DNA of 64,000 nt from Tsukamurella sp040611135 (GCF_040611135.1 NZ_JBEXNL010000006.1:185730-249729), one strand, 5' to 3'. Numbered from the stretch's first letter, positions 26,159-35,790 are shown. Notes: a model not told the origin generated them from the sequence alone. Numbers and translations: made by a program.

Positions 26159-26192
26159 GGATCCGCGGGCCCTCGCCGGGAGCCGCGGGTCC
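26159..26192. terminator. Bidirectional hairpin terminator
   Basis: GGATCCGCGG (26159-26168) and CCGCGGGTCC (26183-26192) form a 10-bp stem with one G-T pair and a 14-base loop, between the convergent FKBP and EEP genes, whose stops are 46 bases apart. Confidence 0.65.
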
Positions 26193-26195
26193 CAC

Positions 26196-27134
26196 TCAGC
26201 CGACCCGGGCGAGCAGCGCCAGATGATCGGCGCCGGACACCTCGTGTCCCGTGACCTCCGCGGCGCCGAGCCCGCGGACGAGCACGTGGTCGATCCCCAC
26301 CAGCGGCGGATAGGCCTTGTCCGTGGGATAGGTCGGCAGCCATCCCGCGCCGGCCAGCTGCCCCGCGTCGCGGTAGCCGTCGGCGAGCAGGCGGCGGAAC
26401 TGCACGTGGTCGTACGTCGCGTTGTAATCGCCCAGCGCGATCACCGGGCGCGGCTCGGGGACACCGTGCAGGAGCGCCTCGATCTTCTTCAGCTCATCGG
26501 CCCAGTCCGAGGGCTCCAGCGGCGGCACCGGGTGCACCGCGAACAGCTGGACGTCTCCCCGGCCGGGCACGGCCGCGACCGCCGTGAGCGTGGCGAGCGC
26601 GAAGCCGGGCACCGTCGCCGTGCTGGAGAGCGGATAGCGGCTGTAGAGGCCTGTGCCGTAGGCGAGCCGGTCGGGGCGCACGAAGGAGTGCGGTAGGTCG
26701 GCCGCGATGGTGGTCCCGGCGATCCGCTGCGCCGCCTCGGGGGTGAGCTCCTCGACGGCCAGGAAGTCGACGCTGTTCTCGCGCACCAGCTTCGCCAGTT
26801 CGCCGACGTCCCCGCCGCCCAGCTGGATGTTGGACGTCAGCGCCGTCAGGGTCTTCCCGGTCGGCGCCGCCTCGCCACGCCAGAGCGACGCCTGCACCGC
26901 GATAGCGGCCACGGCCACGACGATCGCGAGCGCCAGCCGGATGTACGCCCGCGCGTACAGCAGGCACACCACCGCCAGCGCCACGGTGGCAGCCAGGAGC
27001 ACGGGCGCCATCGCCGCGGCGGCCACGGTGACCTTCTGCGTTCCCGGCCAGTAGTGCAGCCCGACGGCCCCGAGCGCGGCGATCGCCGCCGCGGTGCCGA
27101 CGATGCCCGCCACCGCCCGGATGAAGATCCTCAT
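26196..27134 (-). CDS. Membrane-anchored endonuclease/exonuclease/phosphatase family protein
   Basis: The 312-residue protein has three N-terminal hydrophobic segments (about 5-25, 35-60 and 65-85) and then an EEP domain. LTALTSNIQLGGG is the metal-site start, FLAVEELTP carries the catalytic Glu, VIALGDYNATYDH is the GD-x-N motif, and GIDHVLVRG plus SGADHLALLARV give the terminal His region. The domain probably faces outside the membrane. Substrates in this fold include nucleic acids, phospholipids and phosphoinositides, and none can be chosen here. It follows glnE with a 24-base gap and may be cotranscribed with it. Confidence 0.88.
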   Translation of the reverse strand: MRIFIRAVAGIVGTAAAIAALGAVGLHYWPGTQKVTVAAAAMAPVLLAATVALAVVCLLYARAYIRLALAIVVAVAAIAVQASLWRGEAAPTGKTLTALTSNIQLGGGDVGELAKLVRENSVDFLAVEELTPEAAQRIAGTTIAADLPHSFVRPDRLAYGTGLYSRYPLSSTATVPGFALATLTAVAAVPGRGDVQLFAVHPVPPLEPSDWADELKKIEALLHGVPEPRPVIALGDYNATYDHVQFRRLLADGYRDAGQLAGAGWLPTYPTDKAYPPLVGIDHVLVRGLGAAEVTGHEVSGADHLALLARVG

Positions 27135-27158
27135 GCCGACATTCTGCCGGGCGAACCG

Positions 27159-30100
27159 CTATTCGCCCCAGAACACCCGGTCGACGACGGCCCGCGCGCG
27201 CCGCGTGGTGCGCAGGTAGTCCTCGAGGAAGTCCAGCGCGGGCCCCCGCCAGCCGGCCACGAAGGCGACGTTGGCGAGGACGGCGCCAGGTCCGGGCAAT
27301 TGGTCGACGGGCTTGCCGCGCACCAGGAACAGAGCGTTGCGAGAGCGGGTCGCGGTGAGCCACGCGGTGCGCAGGAGCTCCACGTCGCCCTCCGGCTCCA
27401 GCTCCGCCGCCCCGATGGCGTCCAGGGACTCCAGGGTGGATGTGTTCTGCAGCGCGGGCACGTCGCTCGCGTGCCGCAACTGCTCGAGCTGCACGGTCCA
27501 CTCCACGTCGGAGAGCCCGCCGCGCCCGAGTTTGGTGTGCGTGGCCGGGTCGGCACCGCGGGGCAGCCGCTCGGAGTCGACGCGGGCCTTGATGCGACGC
27601 AACTCGTTCACCGTCGCCGCCGAGACGCCACCGTCCGGATACCGGATCTCGTCGACCATGTGCAGGAACTCGCGCGAGAGGTCCTCGTCGCCCGCGACGT
27701 GCGTGGCGCGCAGCAGTGCCTGCACCTCCCAGGGCTGCGCCCATTGGTGGTAGTACGCGCGATACGCGGCGAGGGTGCGCACGACCGGCCCGTTGCGCCC
27801 CTCGGGGCGCAGCCCGGTATCGACCTCCAGGCCCGGGTCCACCGACGGTGCGCCGAGCCGTTTGCGCACCGCGTCGGCGACCAGGTTCGCCCAGCGCACG
27901 GCGTCGGACTCGTCGTAGCCCTCGTTGGGGACGCAGACGAACAGCACGTCGGCGTCCGAGCCGTAACCGATCTCGTGTCCGCCGAGCCTCCCCATCCCGA
28001 TCACCGCGATCCGAGCGGGCGCGCCGGGCTTGTAATCGCTTCTGCTGGACTCGCGTTCGACGACCGAGGTCGCGACCTCCGACACCAGTGCCGCGTCGAG
28101 CGCGGCGCCCCACACGGAGGACAGCGCGGCGCAGACCTCGGGGACCGTCATCATCCCGAGGATGTCGGCGGACGCGACGCGCGCGATCTCGCTGCGGCGC
28201 ATGGCCCGCGCCACCGCGATGGCCCGGTCCCGGTGGTGTGCACGGCTGACCGCCGCGAGCATGCCGTTGTAGACCTCCCGGGGCGAGGTCTCCGTGAGCT
28301 TGGGGCCGGTGGCACCGTCGGCGTACAGGCGGATCACCTCGGGCGAGCGCGCCAACAGCTCCGCGACGAAGGTCGAGGAACCCAGCACCGTCATCAGCCG
28401 CTGCGCGACGACCGATTCGTCGCGCAGCACCCGCAGGTACCACTCCGTCTCGCGCAGATCCTCGGACAGCTTGCGGTAGTTCAGCAGGCCGGCATCGGGG
28501 TTCGGTGTCTCGCTGAGCCATTCGAGCAGCGTGGGCAGCAGGATGGTCTGGATGCGGCCGCGGCGCGACGAGTCGGCCATCGCCTTGAGGTGCGCCAGGG
28601 CGTGCTGCGGCTGATGGAAGCCGAGGGCACCGAGCCGCGCGACGATCGCGTCGTCGGACAGGCTCACGGCATCGGCGTCGAGGTTCGCGATCGCGTCGAG
28701 CAGCGGCCGGTAGAAGAGCTTGGTGTGCAGCCGCCGCACGCGCGCCGACTGCCGCTTCAGCTCGGCGCGCAGCACGCCCGCGGCGTCACGGTCCCCGTCT
28801 GGTCGGATGTGCGCGGCGCGAGCCAGCCACCGCCACGCCTCCTCGTGATCCGGCGGCGGCAGCAGATGCGTGCGCTCCATGCGGCGCAGTTGCAGCCGGT
28901 GCTCCAGGCGGCGCAGGAATTCGTACGAGGCGGTGAAGTTGGCCCCGTCCTCGCGGCCCACGTAGCCGCCCGTCGTGAGCGCCTCCAGGGCGTCGACGGT
29001 GCTCCGCTCCCGCAGGGTCTCGTCGGTGCGGCCGTGCACCAGTTGGAGGAGCTGGACGGCGAACTCGACGTCGCGCAGGCCGCCGCGGCCCAGCTTGAGT
29101 TCGCGCTCGCGCAGGGCGGGAGCGATGTTCTCCTCGACGCGGCGCCGCATCTCCTGGACGTCCTGCACGAAGTCCTCACGCTCCGCCGCCTCCCACACCA
29201 TGGGACTGAGCGCCGCGAGATAGTCGTAGCCGAGCTGCATGTCGCCGGTCTGCGGACGGGCCTTGAGCAGCGCCTGGAACTCCCAGGTCTTCGCCCAGCG
29301 CTTGTAGTACGCCACATGGGAATCCAGTGTCCGGGTGAGGCTGCCGGCCTTGCCCTCGGGGCGCAGGGCCGCGTCCACATCGAAGAAGGCGGCGGAGCCG
29401 ATCCGCATCATCTCGCCCGCCAGCCGCGCCGAGGGGCCGTCGGCCGGCTCGGCGACGAAGATCACGTCCACGTCGGAGACGTAGTTCAGTTCCCGCGCAC
29501 CGCATTTGCCCATCGCGACCACGGCGAGCCGACCCTCCGGGTCGGCATCGGGGAACGCCGTCGCAACGGCGACCGACAGGGCCGCCGTCAGCGCCGCGTC
29601 CGCGAGGTCGGCCAGGTGCGCACCCACGATTGAGAAGGGCAGCGTGGGCTCGTTCTCCACCAGCTCGGCGAGGTCGCGCGCGGCGAGCACCATCGCGAGG
29701 TCGCGGTAGCCGTCCCGCAGTCGCGCGATCGCCGCGCCGCCGGTCACGGCCGCGCGGTAGAGCAGGTCGTCGTCGCGCCGCCCCGGCACCTTCACGGCGT
29801 CGACGGTCGCGAGCATCGCCGTGATCAGGTCGTCCCGCGACTTCAGCGGCGCCGTGTCCAGCAGCAGCCGCCAGGAGTCCGGGTGGCTGATGAGGTGGTC
29901 CCCCAACGCGTCCGAGGCACCGAGCAACCCGAACAGGCGACCGCGGAAGGTGGTGTCGGAACGGATCAGGCCGTCGATCTCGGCCCAGTCGTCGCCGATC
30001 GCCTCCCGCAGCCGCACCAGGGCGCGCAGCGTCCAGTCCGGATCGGCGGCGCGCGAAAGCGCCCACAGCACATCGGAACAGGCCGTGTCGGCCCAGTTCA

Positions 30101-30188
30101 GGAGTTCGAGGTTCGACTCCGCCGCAGCGTCGAGCAGGCCGAGCCTGCCCGCACTCGGACGGCGGACCTCGCGACTGGTCGGCGGCAC
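27159..30188 (-). CDS. glnE: Glutamine synthetase adenylyltransferase/deadenylase
   Basis: GlnE adds AMP to and removes AMP from a tyrosine of GlnA, switching glutamine synthetase with nitrogen status. The 1,009 residues contain two nucleotidyltransferase domains. The N-terminal one, with YVSDVDVIFV near 230, removes AMP; the C-terminal one, with GYGSDADVLFVC near 735, adds it. HGRTDETLRERST and KLGRGGLRDVEFAVQ / KLGRGGLSDVEWTVQ mark the repeated architecture. It lies 9 bases after glnA2 and its substrate is GlnA1 Tyr405, encoded 4 kb away. Confidence 0.97.
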   Translation of the reverse strand: MPPTSREVRRPSAGRLGLLDAAAESNLELLNWADTACSDVLWALSRAADPDWTLRALVRLREAIGDDWAEIDGLIRSDTTFRGRLFGLLGASDALGDHLISHPDSWRLLLDTAPLKSRDDLITAMLATVDAVKVPGRRDDDLLYRAAVTGGAAIARLRDGYRDLAMVLAARDLAELVENEPTLPFSIVGAHLADLADAALTAALSVAVATAFPDADPEGRLAVVAMGKCGARELNYVSDVDVIFVAEPADGPSARLAGEMMRIGSAAFFDVDAALRPEGKAGSLTRTLDSHVAYYKRWAKTWEFQALLKARPQTGDMQLGYDYLAALSPMVWEAAEREDFVQDVQEMRRRVEENIAPALRERELKLGRGGLRDVEFAVQLLQLVHGRTDETLRERSTVDALEALTTGGYVGREDGANFTASYEFLRRLEHRLQLRRMERTHLLPPPDHEEAWRWLARAAHIRPDGDRDAAGVLRAELKRQSARVRRLHTKLFYRPLLDAIANLDADAVSLSDDAIVARLGALGFHQPQHALAHLKAMADSSRRGRIQTILLPTLLEWLSETPNPDAGLLNYRKLSEDLRETEWYLRVLRDESVVAQRLMTVLGSSTFVAELLARSPEVIRLYADGATGPKLTETSPREVYNGMLAAVSRAHHRDRAIAVARAMRRSEIARVASADILGMMTVPEVCAALSSVWGAALDAALVSEVATSVVERESSRSDYKPGAPARIAVIGMGRLGGHEIGYGSDADVLFVCVPNEGYDESDAVRWANLVADAVRKRLGAPSVDPGLEVDTGLRPEGRNGPVVRTLAAYRAYYHQWAQPWEVQALLRATHVAGDEDLSREFLHMVDEIRYPDGGVSAATVNELRRIKARVDSERLPRGADPATHTKLGRGGLSDVEWTVQLEQLRHASDVPALQNTSTLESLDAIGAAELEPEGDVELLRTAWLTATRSRNALFLVRGKPVDQLPGPGAVLANVAFVAGWRGPALDFLEDYLRTTRRARAVVDRVFWGE

Positions 30189-30197
30189 CGTCGGCCC

Positions 30198-31538
30198 CTA
30201 GAGGGAGAGGAAGCGGTCGAGCTCGAACGGAGTGACCACGGAGCGGTAGTCGTTCCACTCCGCCCACTTGTTCCGCAGGAAGTACTCGAAGACGTGCTCC
30301 CCCAGCGTCTCCGCCACGAGCTCGCTCTTCTCCATGAGGACCAGCGCGTCGTCGAGGCCCGAGGGGAGGTCGCGGAAGCCCATCGAGCGGCGCTCGCGGG
30401 CCGTCATCTGCCGCACGTCGTCCTCGGCGGCCTCGGGCAGGTCGTAACCGCCCTTGATGCCGGCGAGGCCCGCCGCGCACAGCACCGCGAACGCGAGATA
30501 CGGGTTGCACGCCGAATCGGGCGAGCGGACCTCGATGCGCCGACTGCTGGACTTGTTCGGCGTGTACAGCGGCACGCGCACCATCGCGGAGCGGTTCGCG
30601 GCGCCCCAGGTGGCGGCGGTCGGCGCCTCGTCCCCGGTCACCAGGCGCTTGTAGGAGTTCACCCACTGGTTCGTCACGGCGGAGATCTCGGGCGCGTGGT
30701 GCAGGATGCCGGCGATGAAGGCCTTGCCCGTCGCCGAGAGCTGCAGTTCGTCGTCCGGGTCGTGGAAGGCGTTGGAGTCGCCCTCGAACAGGCTCATGTG
30801 CGTGTGCATGCCCGAGCCCGGGTGCACGCTGAAGGGCTTGGGCATGAACGAGGCCTTGACGCCCTCGGCCATCGCCACCTCCTTGACGAGGTAGCGGAAG
30901 GTCATCACGTTGTCGGCCATGGACAGCGCGTCGGCGTACCTGAGGTCGATCTCCTGCTGGCCGGGCCCGGCCTCGTGGTGGCTGAACTCCACCGAGATGC
31001 CCATGGCCTCCAACGCCTCGATCGCCTTGCGCCGGAAGTTCGGCGCCGCCTCGTGGACCGCCTGGTCGAAGTAGCCGCCGTTGTCGGCGGGGACGGGCAT
31101 ACCGCCCTCGCCCCGCTCCTTCTGCAGCAGGTAGAACTCGATCTCCGGATGCACGTAGCAGGAGAAGCCGAGGTCGGCGGCGCGATTGAGCTGGCGCCGC
31201 AGCACGTGCCGACTGTCGCCCCAGGACGGCGTACCGTCGGGCATCGCGATGTCACAGAACATGCGGACGGAGTGCATCTCCCCGTCACCGCTCGTCCACG
31301 GCAGCACCTGGAAGGTCGACGGGTCGGGCTTCGCGACCGTGTCCGCCTCGGAGACGCGGGAGAAGCCCTCGATCGAGCTGCCGTCGAAGCCGATGCCCTC
31401 GGTGAACGCTCCCTCCAGCTCCGCCGGGGCGATCGCGACGGACTTGAGGTATCCGAGAACGTCGGTGAACCACAGCCGCACGAAGCGGATGTCCCGTTCC
31501 TCGATGGTGCGAAGCACGAACTCCTGCTGCCGATCCAT
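30198..31538 (-). CDS. glnA2: Glutamine synthetase type I (GlnA2)
   Basis: The 446-residue GlnA2 has the type I catalytic core: IGFDGSSIEGF, CYVHPEIEFYLL, EFSHHEAGPGQQEIDLRY and VHPGSGMHTHMSLFEGD. It is about 30 residues shorter than GlnA1. The loop that holds the GlnA1 adenylylation tyrosine reads YDLPEAAEDDVRQMTARERR here, so GlnE regulation is doubtful, as reported for mycobacterial GlnA2. In other actinobacteria GlnA2-type enzymes act on polyamines or D-isoglutamine, so glutamine synthesis is not certain. The gene follows a GlnR-like box and is in an operon with glnE. Confidence 0.95.
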   Translation of the reverse strand: MDRQQEFVLRTIEERDIRFVRLWFTDVLGYLKSVAIAPAELEGAFTEGIGFDGSSIEGFSRVSEADTVAKPDPSTFQVLPWTSGDGEMHSVRMFCDIAMPDGTPSWGDSRHVLRRQLNRAADLGFSCYVHPEIEFYLLQKERGEGGMPVPADNGGYFDQAVHEAAPNFRRKAIEALEAMGISVEFSHHEAGPGQQEIDLRYADALSMADNVMTFRYLVKEVAMAEGVKASFMPKPFSVHPGSGMHTHMSLFEGDSNAFHDPDDELQLSATGKAFIAGILHHAPEISAVTNQWVNSYKRLVTGDEAPTAATWGAANRSAMVRVPLYTPNKSSSRRIEVRSPDSACNPYLAFAVLCAAGLAGIKGGYDLPEAAEDDVRQMTARERRSMGFRDLPSGLDDALVLMEKSELVAETLGEHVFEYFLRNKWAEWNDYRSVVTPFELDRFLSL

Positions 31539-31562
31539 GCTGACGACCCTAAGCGAGTAGGT

Positions 31563-31578
31563 GTTAACTGCGTGTTAC
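31563..31578. promoter_or_regulatory. GlnR-like box upstream of glnA2
   Basis: On the minus strand GTAAC-ACGCAG-TTAAC occupies 31578-31563, 25-40 bases before the glnA2 start. It resembles the GTnAC-n6-GnAAC GlnR half-site pair, with one departure in the second half. It sits in the 76-base gap after the NAD(P)-binding gene. Confidence 0.5.
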
Positions 31579-31614
31579 ATCCCGCGAAGCTCATCGACGG
31601 CCGGGCGGCGCGAG

Positions 31615-32259
31615 CTACATGAAGTAGGGCTTGGGACCATCGGTGCCAGGCCGGTCGACGCCGATGTTGCCCTTCGAGTGCAGCGCGGGGTCGTTGATGA
31701 TGGCGGTGATCAGGGCTGCCACGCTGGGCCGCGACACGACGGTGCCCCGGAACGCCTCACCCTTCTCGGTGACCTCGTAGGAGATCGCGGCCTCGTCGTC
31801 CAGCCAGCCCGGACGCAGGATCGTGTAGTCGAGCCCCGACGCCTCGATCGCGTCAGCGGCGCGGCGGAAGGGCTTGAGGGGTTCGCCGATGATCGCGCGG
31901 TTCCACTCGCCGAACGCCCCGGGGACCTCGTCGTAGATCCCGAGTGAGGCGACGAAGATCAGCCGGCGCACGCCCTCGGCCTGCAGCGCCGCGACGACCC
32001 GCTCGCCCTGCACGTCGATGTCGTCGCCCGTGAGATTCGCGTAGACCACGTCGGCACCGCGGACGGCGGCCCGAAGTGACGCCTCATCGGTGGCATCGCC
32101 CACCACGACCTCCGCGTTCGCCGGCACGTCCGTCAGCTTCGCCGCGTTGCGGACGAACAGGCGCTGATGCACGCCATCGCTGTCGGCGAGCGCGCTCACG
32201 ACGTGACGCGCGATGCGCCCGTTGGCTCCGAGGGTCAGGACGATCTTCTGGTTGCTCAT
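31615..32259 (-). CDS. NAD(P)H-binding atypical SDR (NmrA-like)
   Basis: The 214-residue protein begins MSNQKIVLTLGANGRIARHV, a Rossmann motif of the GANGxIG kind, and continues with GDATDEASLRAAVRGADVV and LDYTILRPGWLDDE, standard in NmrA-like or SDR-a5 proteins. These act as NAD(P)H sensors or reductases of unknown substrate. The ATG at 32259 is chosen; upstream, an AT-rich patch at 32283-32292 on the minus strand contains TATATT, a plausible -10 element in this G+C-rich genome. It lies upstream of glnA2 on the same strand. Confidence 0.85.
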   Translation of the reverse strand: MSNQKIVLTLGANGRIARHVVSALADSDGVHQRLFVRNAAKLTDVPANAEVVVGDATDEASLRAAVRGADVVYANLTGDDIDVQGERVVAALQAEGVRRLIFVASLGIYDEVPGAFGEWNRAIIGEPLKPFRRAADAIEASGLDYTILRPGWLDDEAAISYEVTEKGEAFRGTVVSRPSVAALITAIINDPALHSKGNIGVDRPGTDGPKPYFM

Positions 32260-32332
32260 GCCTGGAACCAACCGTCCACTCACAAAATATATTCCTGCTG
32301 GATGTCGAGAAGCTCGTATCTGCGGCCCAGAC

Positions 32333-33940
32333 CTACGCGGTGCAGCGCAGATCGGCGGGCGGGGTCGTGAGGTCCCGGAAGTAGGCGCCGATGGCACCGT
32401 CGACGCACGCGTTGCCCTCCAGCGAGACGGTGTGCTGGCTGCCCTCGAAGCTGATCAGCGAGGCGCCGAGCTGCTTGGCCAGGCTCACGCCGTTCGCATA
32501 GGGCGTCGCCGGGTCGTGCGTCGTCGAGACGACCACCATCTTGGGTGCGCCGACCGCGTGCACCTCGTGCGGCTTGAGCGTGGGCGCCGCCGCCCAGAAG
32601 GCGCAGGTGCCCTTCGCCGCGCGACCGGTGCCGCGGCCGTCGTCGAGGAACGGAGCGGCCTTGCGGATCCCGGAGTCGAGGCGCGACAGATCCGCGGGAT
32701 CGGTGACCGCCGGACCGTCGACGCAGTTGATGGCGGTGTTCGCGTCCATCATCGGCGAGTAGTGGCCCAGCTCGTCGCGGTTGAGGTACAGGTCCGCGAT
32801 GCGCTGCAGGAGCGAGCCGTCGCCCTTCTGCAGGCCGGTCAGGCCGCGGCGCAGCGGCTCCCACAGCTGCGTGGCGTACATCGCCTGGATGGTGGCGGTG
32901 GTCGCGTCGTTGTAGCTCAGCTGCCGGCCGCCCTGGCCGCGGACCGTCTTGTCGATGAGCGGGCGGGTCAGTTGCTGGAAGCGCTCCGTGGCCTTCGACG
33001 GGTCGGTGCCCACCGGGCAGGTCGGGTACTTCGCGCAGTCCTTGGCCCAGTCGTCGAACACGGTCTGGAATCCGGCCATCTGCTGCACGTTGGAGGTGAT
33101 CTGGTCCTGCGCCGGGTCGACGGCACCGTCGAGCACCATGGCCCGGACCTTCTCGGGGAAGGTCTCGGCGTAGATCGCGCCGATGAACGTGCCGTAGCTG
33201 TAGCCGAGGTAGCTGAGCTTCTCGTCGCCGAGCACGGCGCGCAGCACGTCCAGGTCGCGCACGGTGTCCGCGGTGCCGACGTGCTCGAGGAACTTCTTGC
33301 CCATCTTCTCCGCGCAGAGGTTCGCCTGCGACTTGTTGAACTCCTCCTGCTTGGTGATGCCCGCGGGAGAGTTGTCGAAGCCGATGGTAGAGAGCCGGTT
33401 CTCGTCGCGCTGCTTGTCGCTGAAGCACTTCACCGCAGGCGAGGACGCGCCGACGCCGCGCGGGTCCCAACCCACCAGGTCGAAGGTCTGCGCGATGGGC
33501 AGCTTGCCCGCCTCCAGCGACTTACCGGCCACCTGCTGCACGCCGGAACCGCCGGGGCCGCCCGGGTTCATCAGCAGCGAGCCCTGCTTCTGCCCGGTGG
33601 CCTTGACCCGCGCGACCGCGAGACCGGTCTCCCCCGACCCCGGATCGTTGTAGTCGATCGGCACGGTGAGGTGCGCGCACTCGAGCTTGGTCTTGTCGTA
33701 TTCGTCGATGTCGTCGGTCCGTGCCATCTCGGCGCACGACCCCCACGACAGCTTCTGCCCGTAGTACTTCTGCAGGCCCGACGGAGCGCCCGCGACGGTG
33801 CTCGTGGGCCCGGCGGAACCGCCGCTCACCGTCGACCTGTCCGACGGTGCGGGGCTGCCCCCGATCTGCACCGAGCATCCCGCAAGGGCGACGACGGACA
33901 CGACCGCGAGCGCGGCGAACGGGAGCTTCCTGGCCTTCAC
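32333..33940 (-). CDS. Alpha/beta hydrolase lipoprotein (Hip1/CaeA-like, TAP-like C-terminus)
   Basis: This 535-residue exported serine hydrolase has a signal peptide with lipobox VALAGC and a Ser/Pro-rich linker. The hydrolase domain has NPGGPGGSG (oxyanion region), Ser248 in GYSYGTF, an Asp in THDPATPYANG and a His in GSQHTVSLEG. The C-terminal part is the TAP-like domain of tripeptidyl aminopeptidases. The mycobacterial homologue at this locus, Rv2224c (Hip1/CaeA), is a cell-envelope protease that cleaves GroEL2. Here one copy is found where M. tuberculosis has two tandem genes. The GTG at 33940 begins the signal peptide. Confidence 0.9.
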   Translation of the reverse strand: MKARKLPFAALAVVSVVALAGCSVQIGGSPAPSDRSTVSGGSAGPTSTVAGAPSGLQKYYGQKLSWGSCAEMARTDDIDEYDKTKLECAHLTVPIDYNDPGSGETGLAVARVKATGQKQGSLLMNPGGPGGSGVQQVAGKSLEAGKLPIAQTFDLVGWDPRGVGASSPAVKCFSDKQRDENRLSTIGFDNSPAGITKQEEFNKSQANLCAEKMGKKFLEHVGTADTVRDLDVLRAVLGDEKLSYLGYSYGTFIGAIYAETFPEKVRAMVLDGAVDPAQDQITSNVQQMAGFQTVFDDWAKDCAKYPTCPVGTDPSKATERFQQLTRPLIDKTVRGQGGRQLSYNDATTATIQAMYATQLWEPLRRGLTGLQKGDGSLLQRIADLYLNRDELGHYSPMMDANTAINCVDGPAVTDPADLSRLDSGIRKAAPFLDDGRGTGRAAKGTCAFWAAAPTLKPHEVHAVGAPKMVVVSTTHDPATPYANGVSLAKQLGASLISFEGSQHTVSLEGNACVDGAIGAYFRDLTTPPADLRCTA

Positions 33941-33994
33941 CCTGACGATCCTGCCACGCGGCGGGCGCGGTTCCCGGGACGCTAGGGTTGAGCC

Positions 33995-35728
33995 ATGACG
34001 CCCCTTCGTGTCGCGGCGTGCCAGATCAACCCCGTCGTGGGTGATCTGGACGCCAATGTCACCCGCATCACCGCCGCCGCCCGGGACGCAGCCCAGAGCG
34101 GCGCGCAGGTCGCCGTCTTCGGCGAGATGGCCCTCACGGGCTACCCCGTCGAGGACCTGCTGCTGCGCCGGTCCTTCGCCGTCGACTCCCGGCAGGCCGT
34201 GCAGCGCCTCGCCCGCGCACTGGACGAGGCGGGCTGCGGCGACCTCATCGTGGTCGTCGGCTTCCTCGACCGCGACCCGGACGCCCCCGAGACCAGCACG
34301 AACCCCACCGGCGGCGCCCGCAACGCCGCGGGCGTACTGCACGGCGGCGAGCTCGTGGCGCGCTACGACAAGCATTTCCTGCCCAACTACGGGGTCTTCG
34401 ACGAGAAGCGCTGGTTCACGCCCGGCGACCGGCTCGTGGTCCTGGACGTCGACGGTGTCCGGCTGGGCCTGGCTATCTGCGAGGACGTCTGGTGGCCCGA
34501 CGGTCCCGTGGCCGGGCTGGGCCGGCTCGGCGTCGACGCGGTGCTCTGCCTCAACGCCAGCCCGTTCGAGGTGGGCAAGCCCGCGCAGCGGCGCGAGATC
34601 CTCGCCGCCCGGGTCGCCGAAGCCGGCGCGCCGATCATCTACGTCAACCTGGTCGGCGGGCAGGACGAGCTCGTCTTCGACGGTGACTCGTTCATCGCCC
34701 ACCCCGGCTCCGACTGGGCGCCGGGACCGCAGTTCGTCGAGGCCACCACCGTCACCGAGGTCCCCGCGCTGAGCCGCGACGCCGCTGCGGCCGTCGACGG
34801 CTGGGCGGTGGAGACCGTGTCCCTCCCCGCGCGGCCCTCCGTGGTGGTGCAGGCCGGACCTGCCCCCTCCGCCGACCTCGATGAGCTCGCGCAGATCTGG
34901 GCGGCGCTGGTCACCGGTACGCGCGACTACGTGCACAAGGTGGGCGGGCGCACCGTCGGCCTGGGGATGTCCGGCGGGATCGACTCCGCCCTGGTCGCGG
35001 TGATCGCCGCCGACGCGGTGGGCGCCGACAACGTCTACGGCGTGGGCATGCCCTCGAAGTACAGCTCCGACCATTCCAAGGACGACGCCGCCGATCAGGC
35101 GCAGCGGATGGGCATCCACTTCCGGTTCGAGCCGATCGAGCACATGGTGGAGTCCTTCGTCGGCCAGTTGCATCTGACCGGCCTCGCCGAGGAGAACATC
35201 CAGGCCCGCTGTCGCGGAATGACCCTGATGTCGCTGTCCAACCTCGACGGCCACCTCGTACTCGCCACGGGCAACAAGAGCGAGCTGGCCGTGGGCTACT
35301 CGACGATCTACGGCGACGCCGTCGGCGCCTACGCCCCGATCCGCGACGTCGAGAAGTCGCTCGTGTGGGAGCTGGCGCGGTGGCGCAACGGGGTCGCGGT
35401 CGAACGCGGCGAGACGCCGCCCATCCCCGAGAACTCCATCACCAAGGAGCCGTCGGCCGAGCTGCGGCCCGACCAGAAGGACAGCGACTCGCTGCCCGAC
35501 TACGACGTTCTCGACGACATCCTGCGCCGCTACGTCGAGCAGGACCAGGGCGTCGCGGAGATCGCCGAAGCGGGATACGAGCCCGAGCTCATCCGCAAGG
35601 TGGCCCGGCTCGTGGACCGCGCCGAGTACAAGCGGCGCCAGTACCCGCTGGGCCCCAAGATCACGCCGAAGGCCTTCGGCCGCGATCGACGGATGCCCGT
35701 GACGAACCGCTGGCACGACCCGGCCTGA
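33995..35728 (+). CDS. nadE: Glutamine-dependent NAD+ synthetase
   Basis: NadE amidates nicotinic acid adenine dinucleotide with ATP. The 577 residues comprise an N-terminal nitrilase-like glutaminase domain (1-260) with Cys162 in AICEDVWWP, and a C-terminal synthetase domain with the PP-loop SGGIDS at 326-331. This is the shorter two-domain type, unlike the roughly 680-residue NadE of M. tuberculosis, and it lies at a different locus, which suggests an independent acquisition or rearrangement. It is divergent from the lipoprotein hydrolase with a 54-base gap and precedes panB by 62 bases. Confidence 0.94.
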   Translation: MTPLRVAACQINPVVGDLDANVTRITAAARDAAQSGAQVAVFGEMALTGYPVEDLLLRRSFAVDSRQAVQRLARALDEAGCGDLIVVVGFLDRDPDAPETSTNPTGGARNAAGVLHGGELVARYDKHFLPNYGVFDEKRWFTPGDRLVVLDVDGVRLGLAICEDVWWPDGPVAGLGRLGVDAVLCLNASPFEVGKPAQRREILAARVAEAGAPIIYVNLVGGQDELVFDGDSFIAHPGSDWAPGPQFVEATTVTEVPALSRDAAAAVDGWAVETVSLPARPSVVVQAGPAPSADLDELAQIWAALVTGTRDYVHKVGGRTVGLGMSGGIDSALVAVIAADAVGADNVYGVGMPSKYSSDHSKDDAADQAQRMGIHFRFEPIEHMVESFVGQLHLTGLAEENIQARCRGMTLMSLSNLDGHLVLATGNKSELAVGYSTIYGDAVGAYAPIRDVEKSLVWELARWRNGVAVERGETPPIPENSITKEPSAELRPDQKDSDSLPDYDVLDDILRRYVEQDQGVAEIAEAGYEPELIRKVARLVDRAEYKRRQYPLGPKITPKAFGRDRRMPVTNRWHDPA

Positions 35729-35790
35729 GCGCCGGACCTGGGACTGCCCGGACCGGAGACACCGGCTGGGACTGTGAAAGGGAGAGATCC

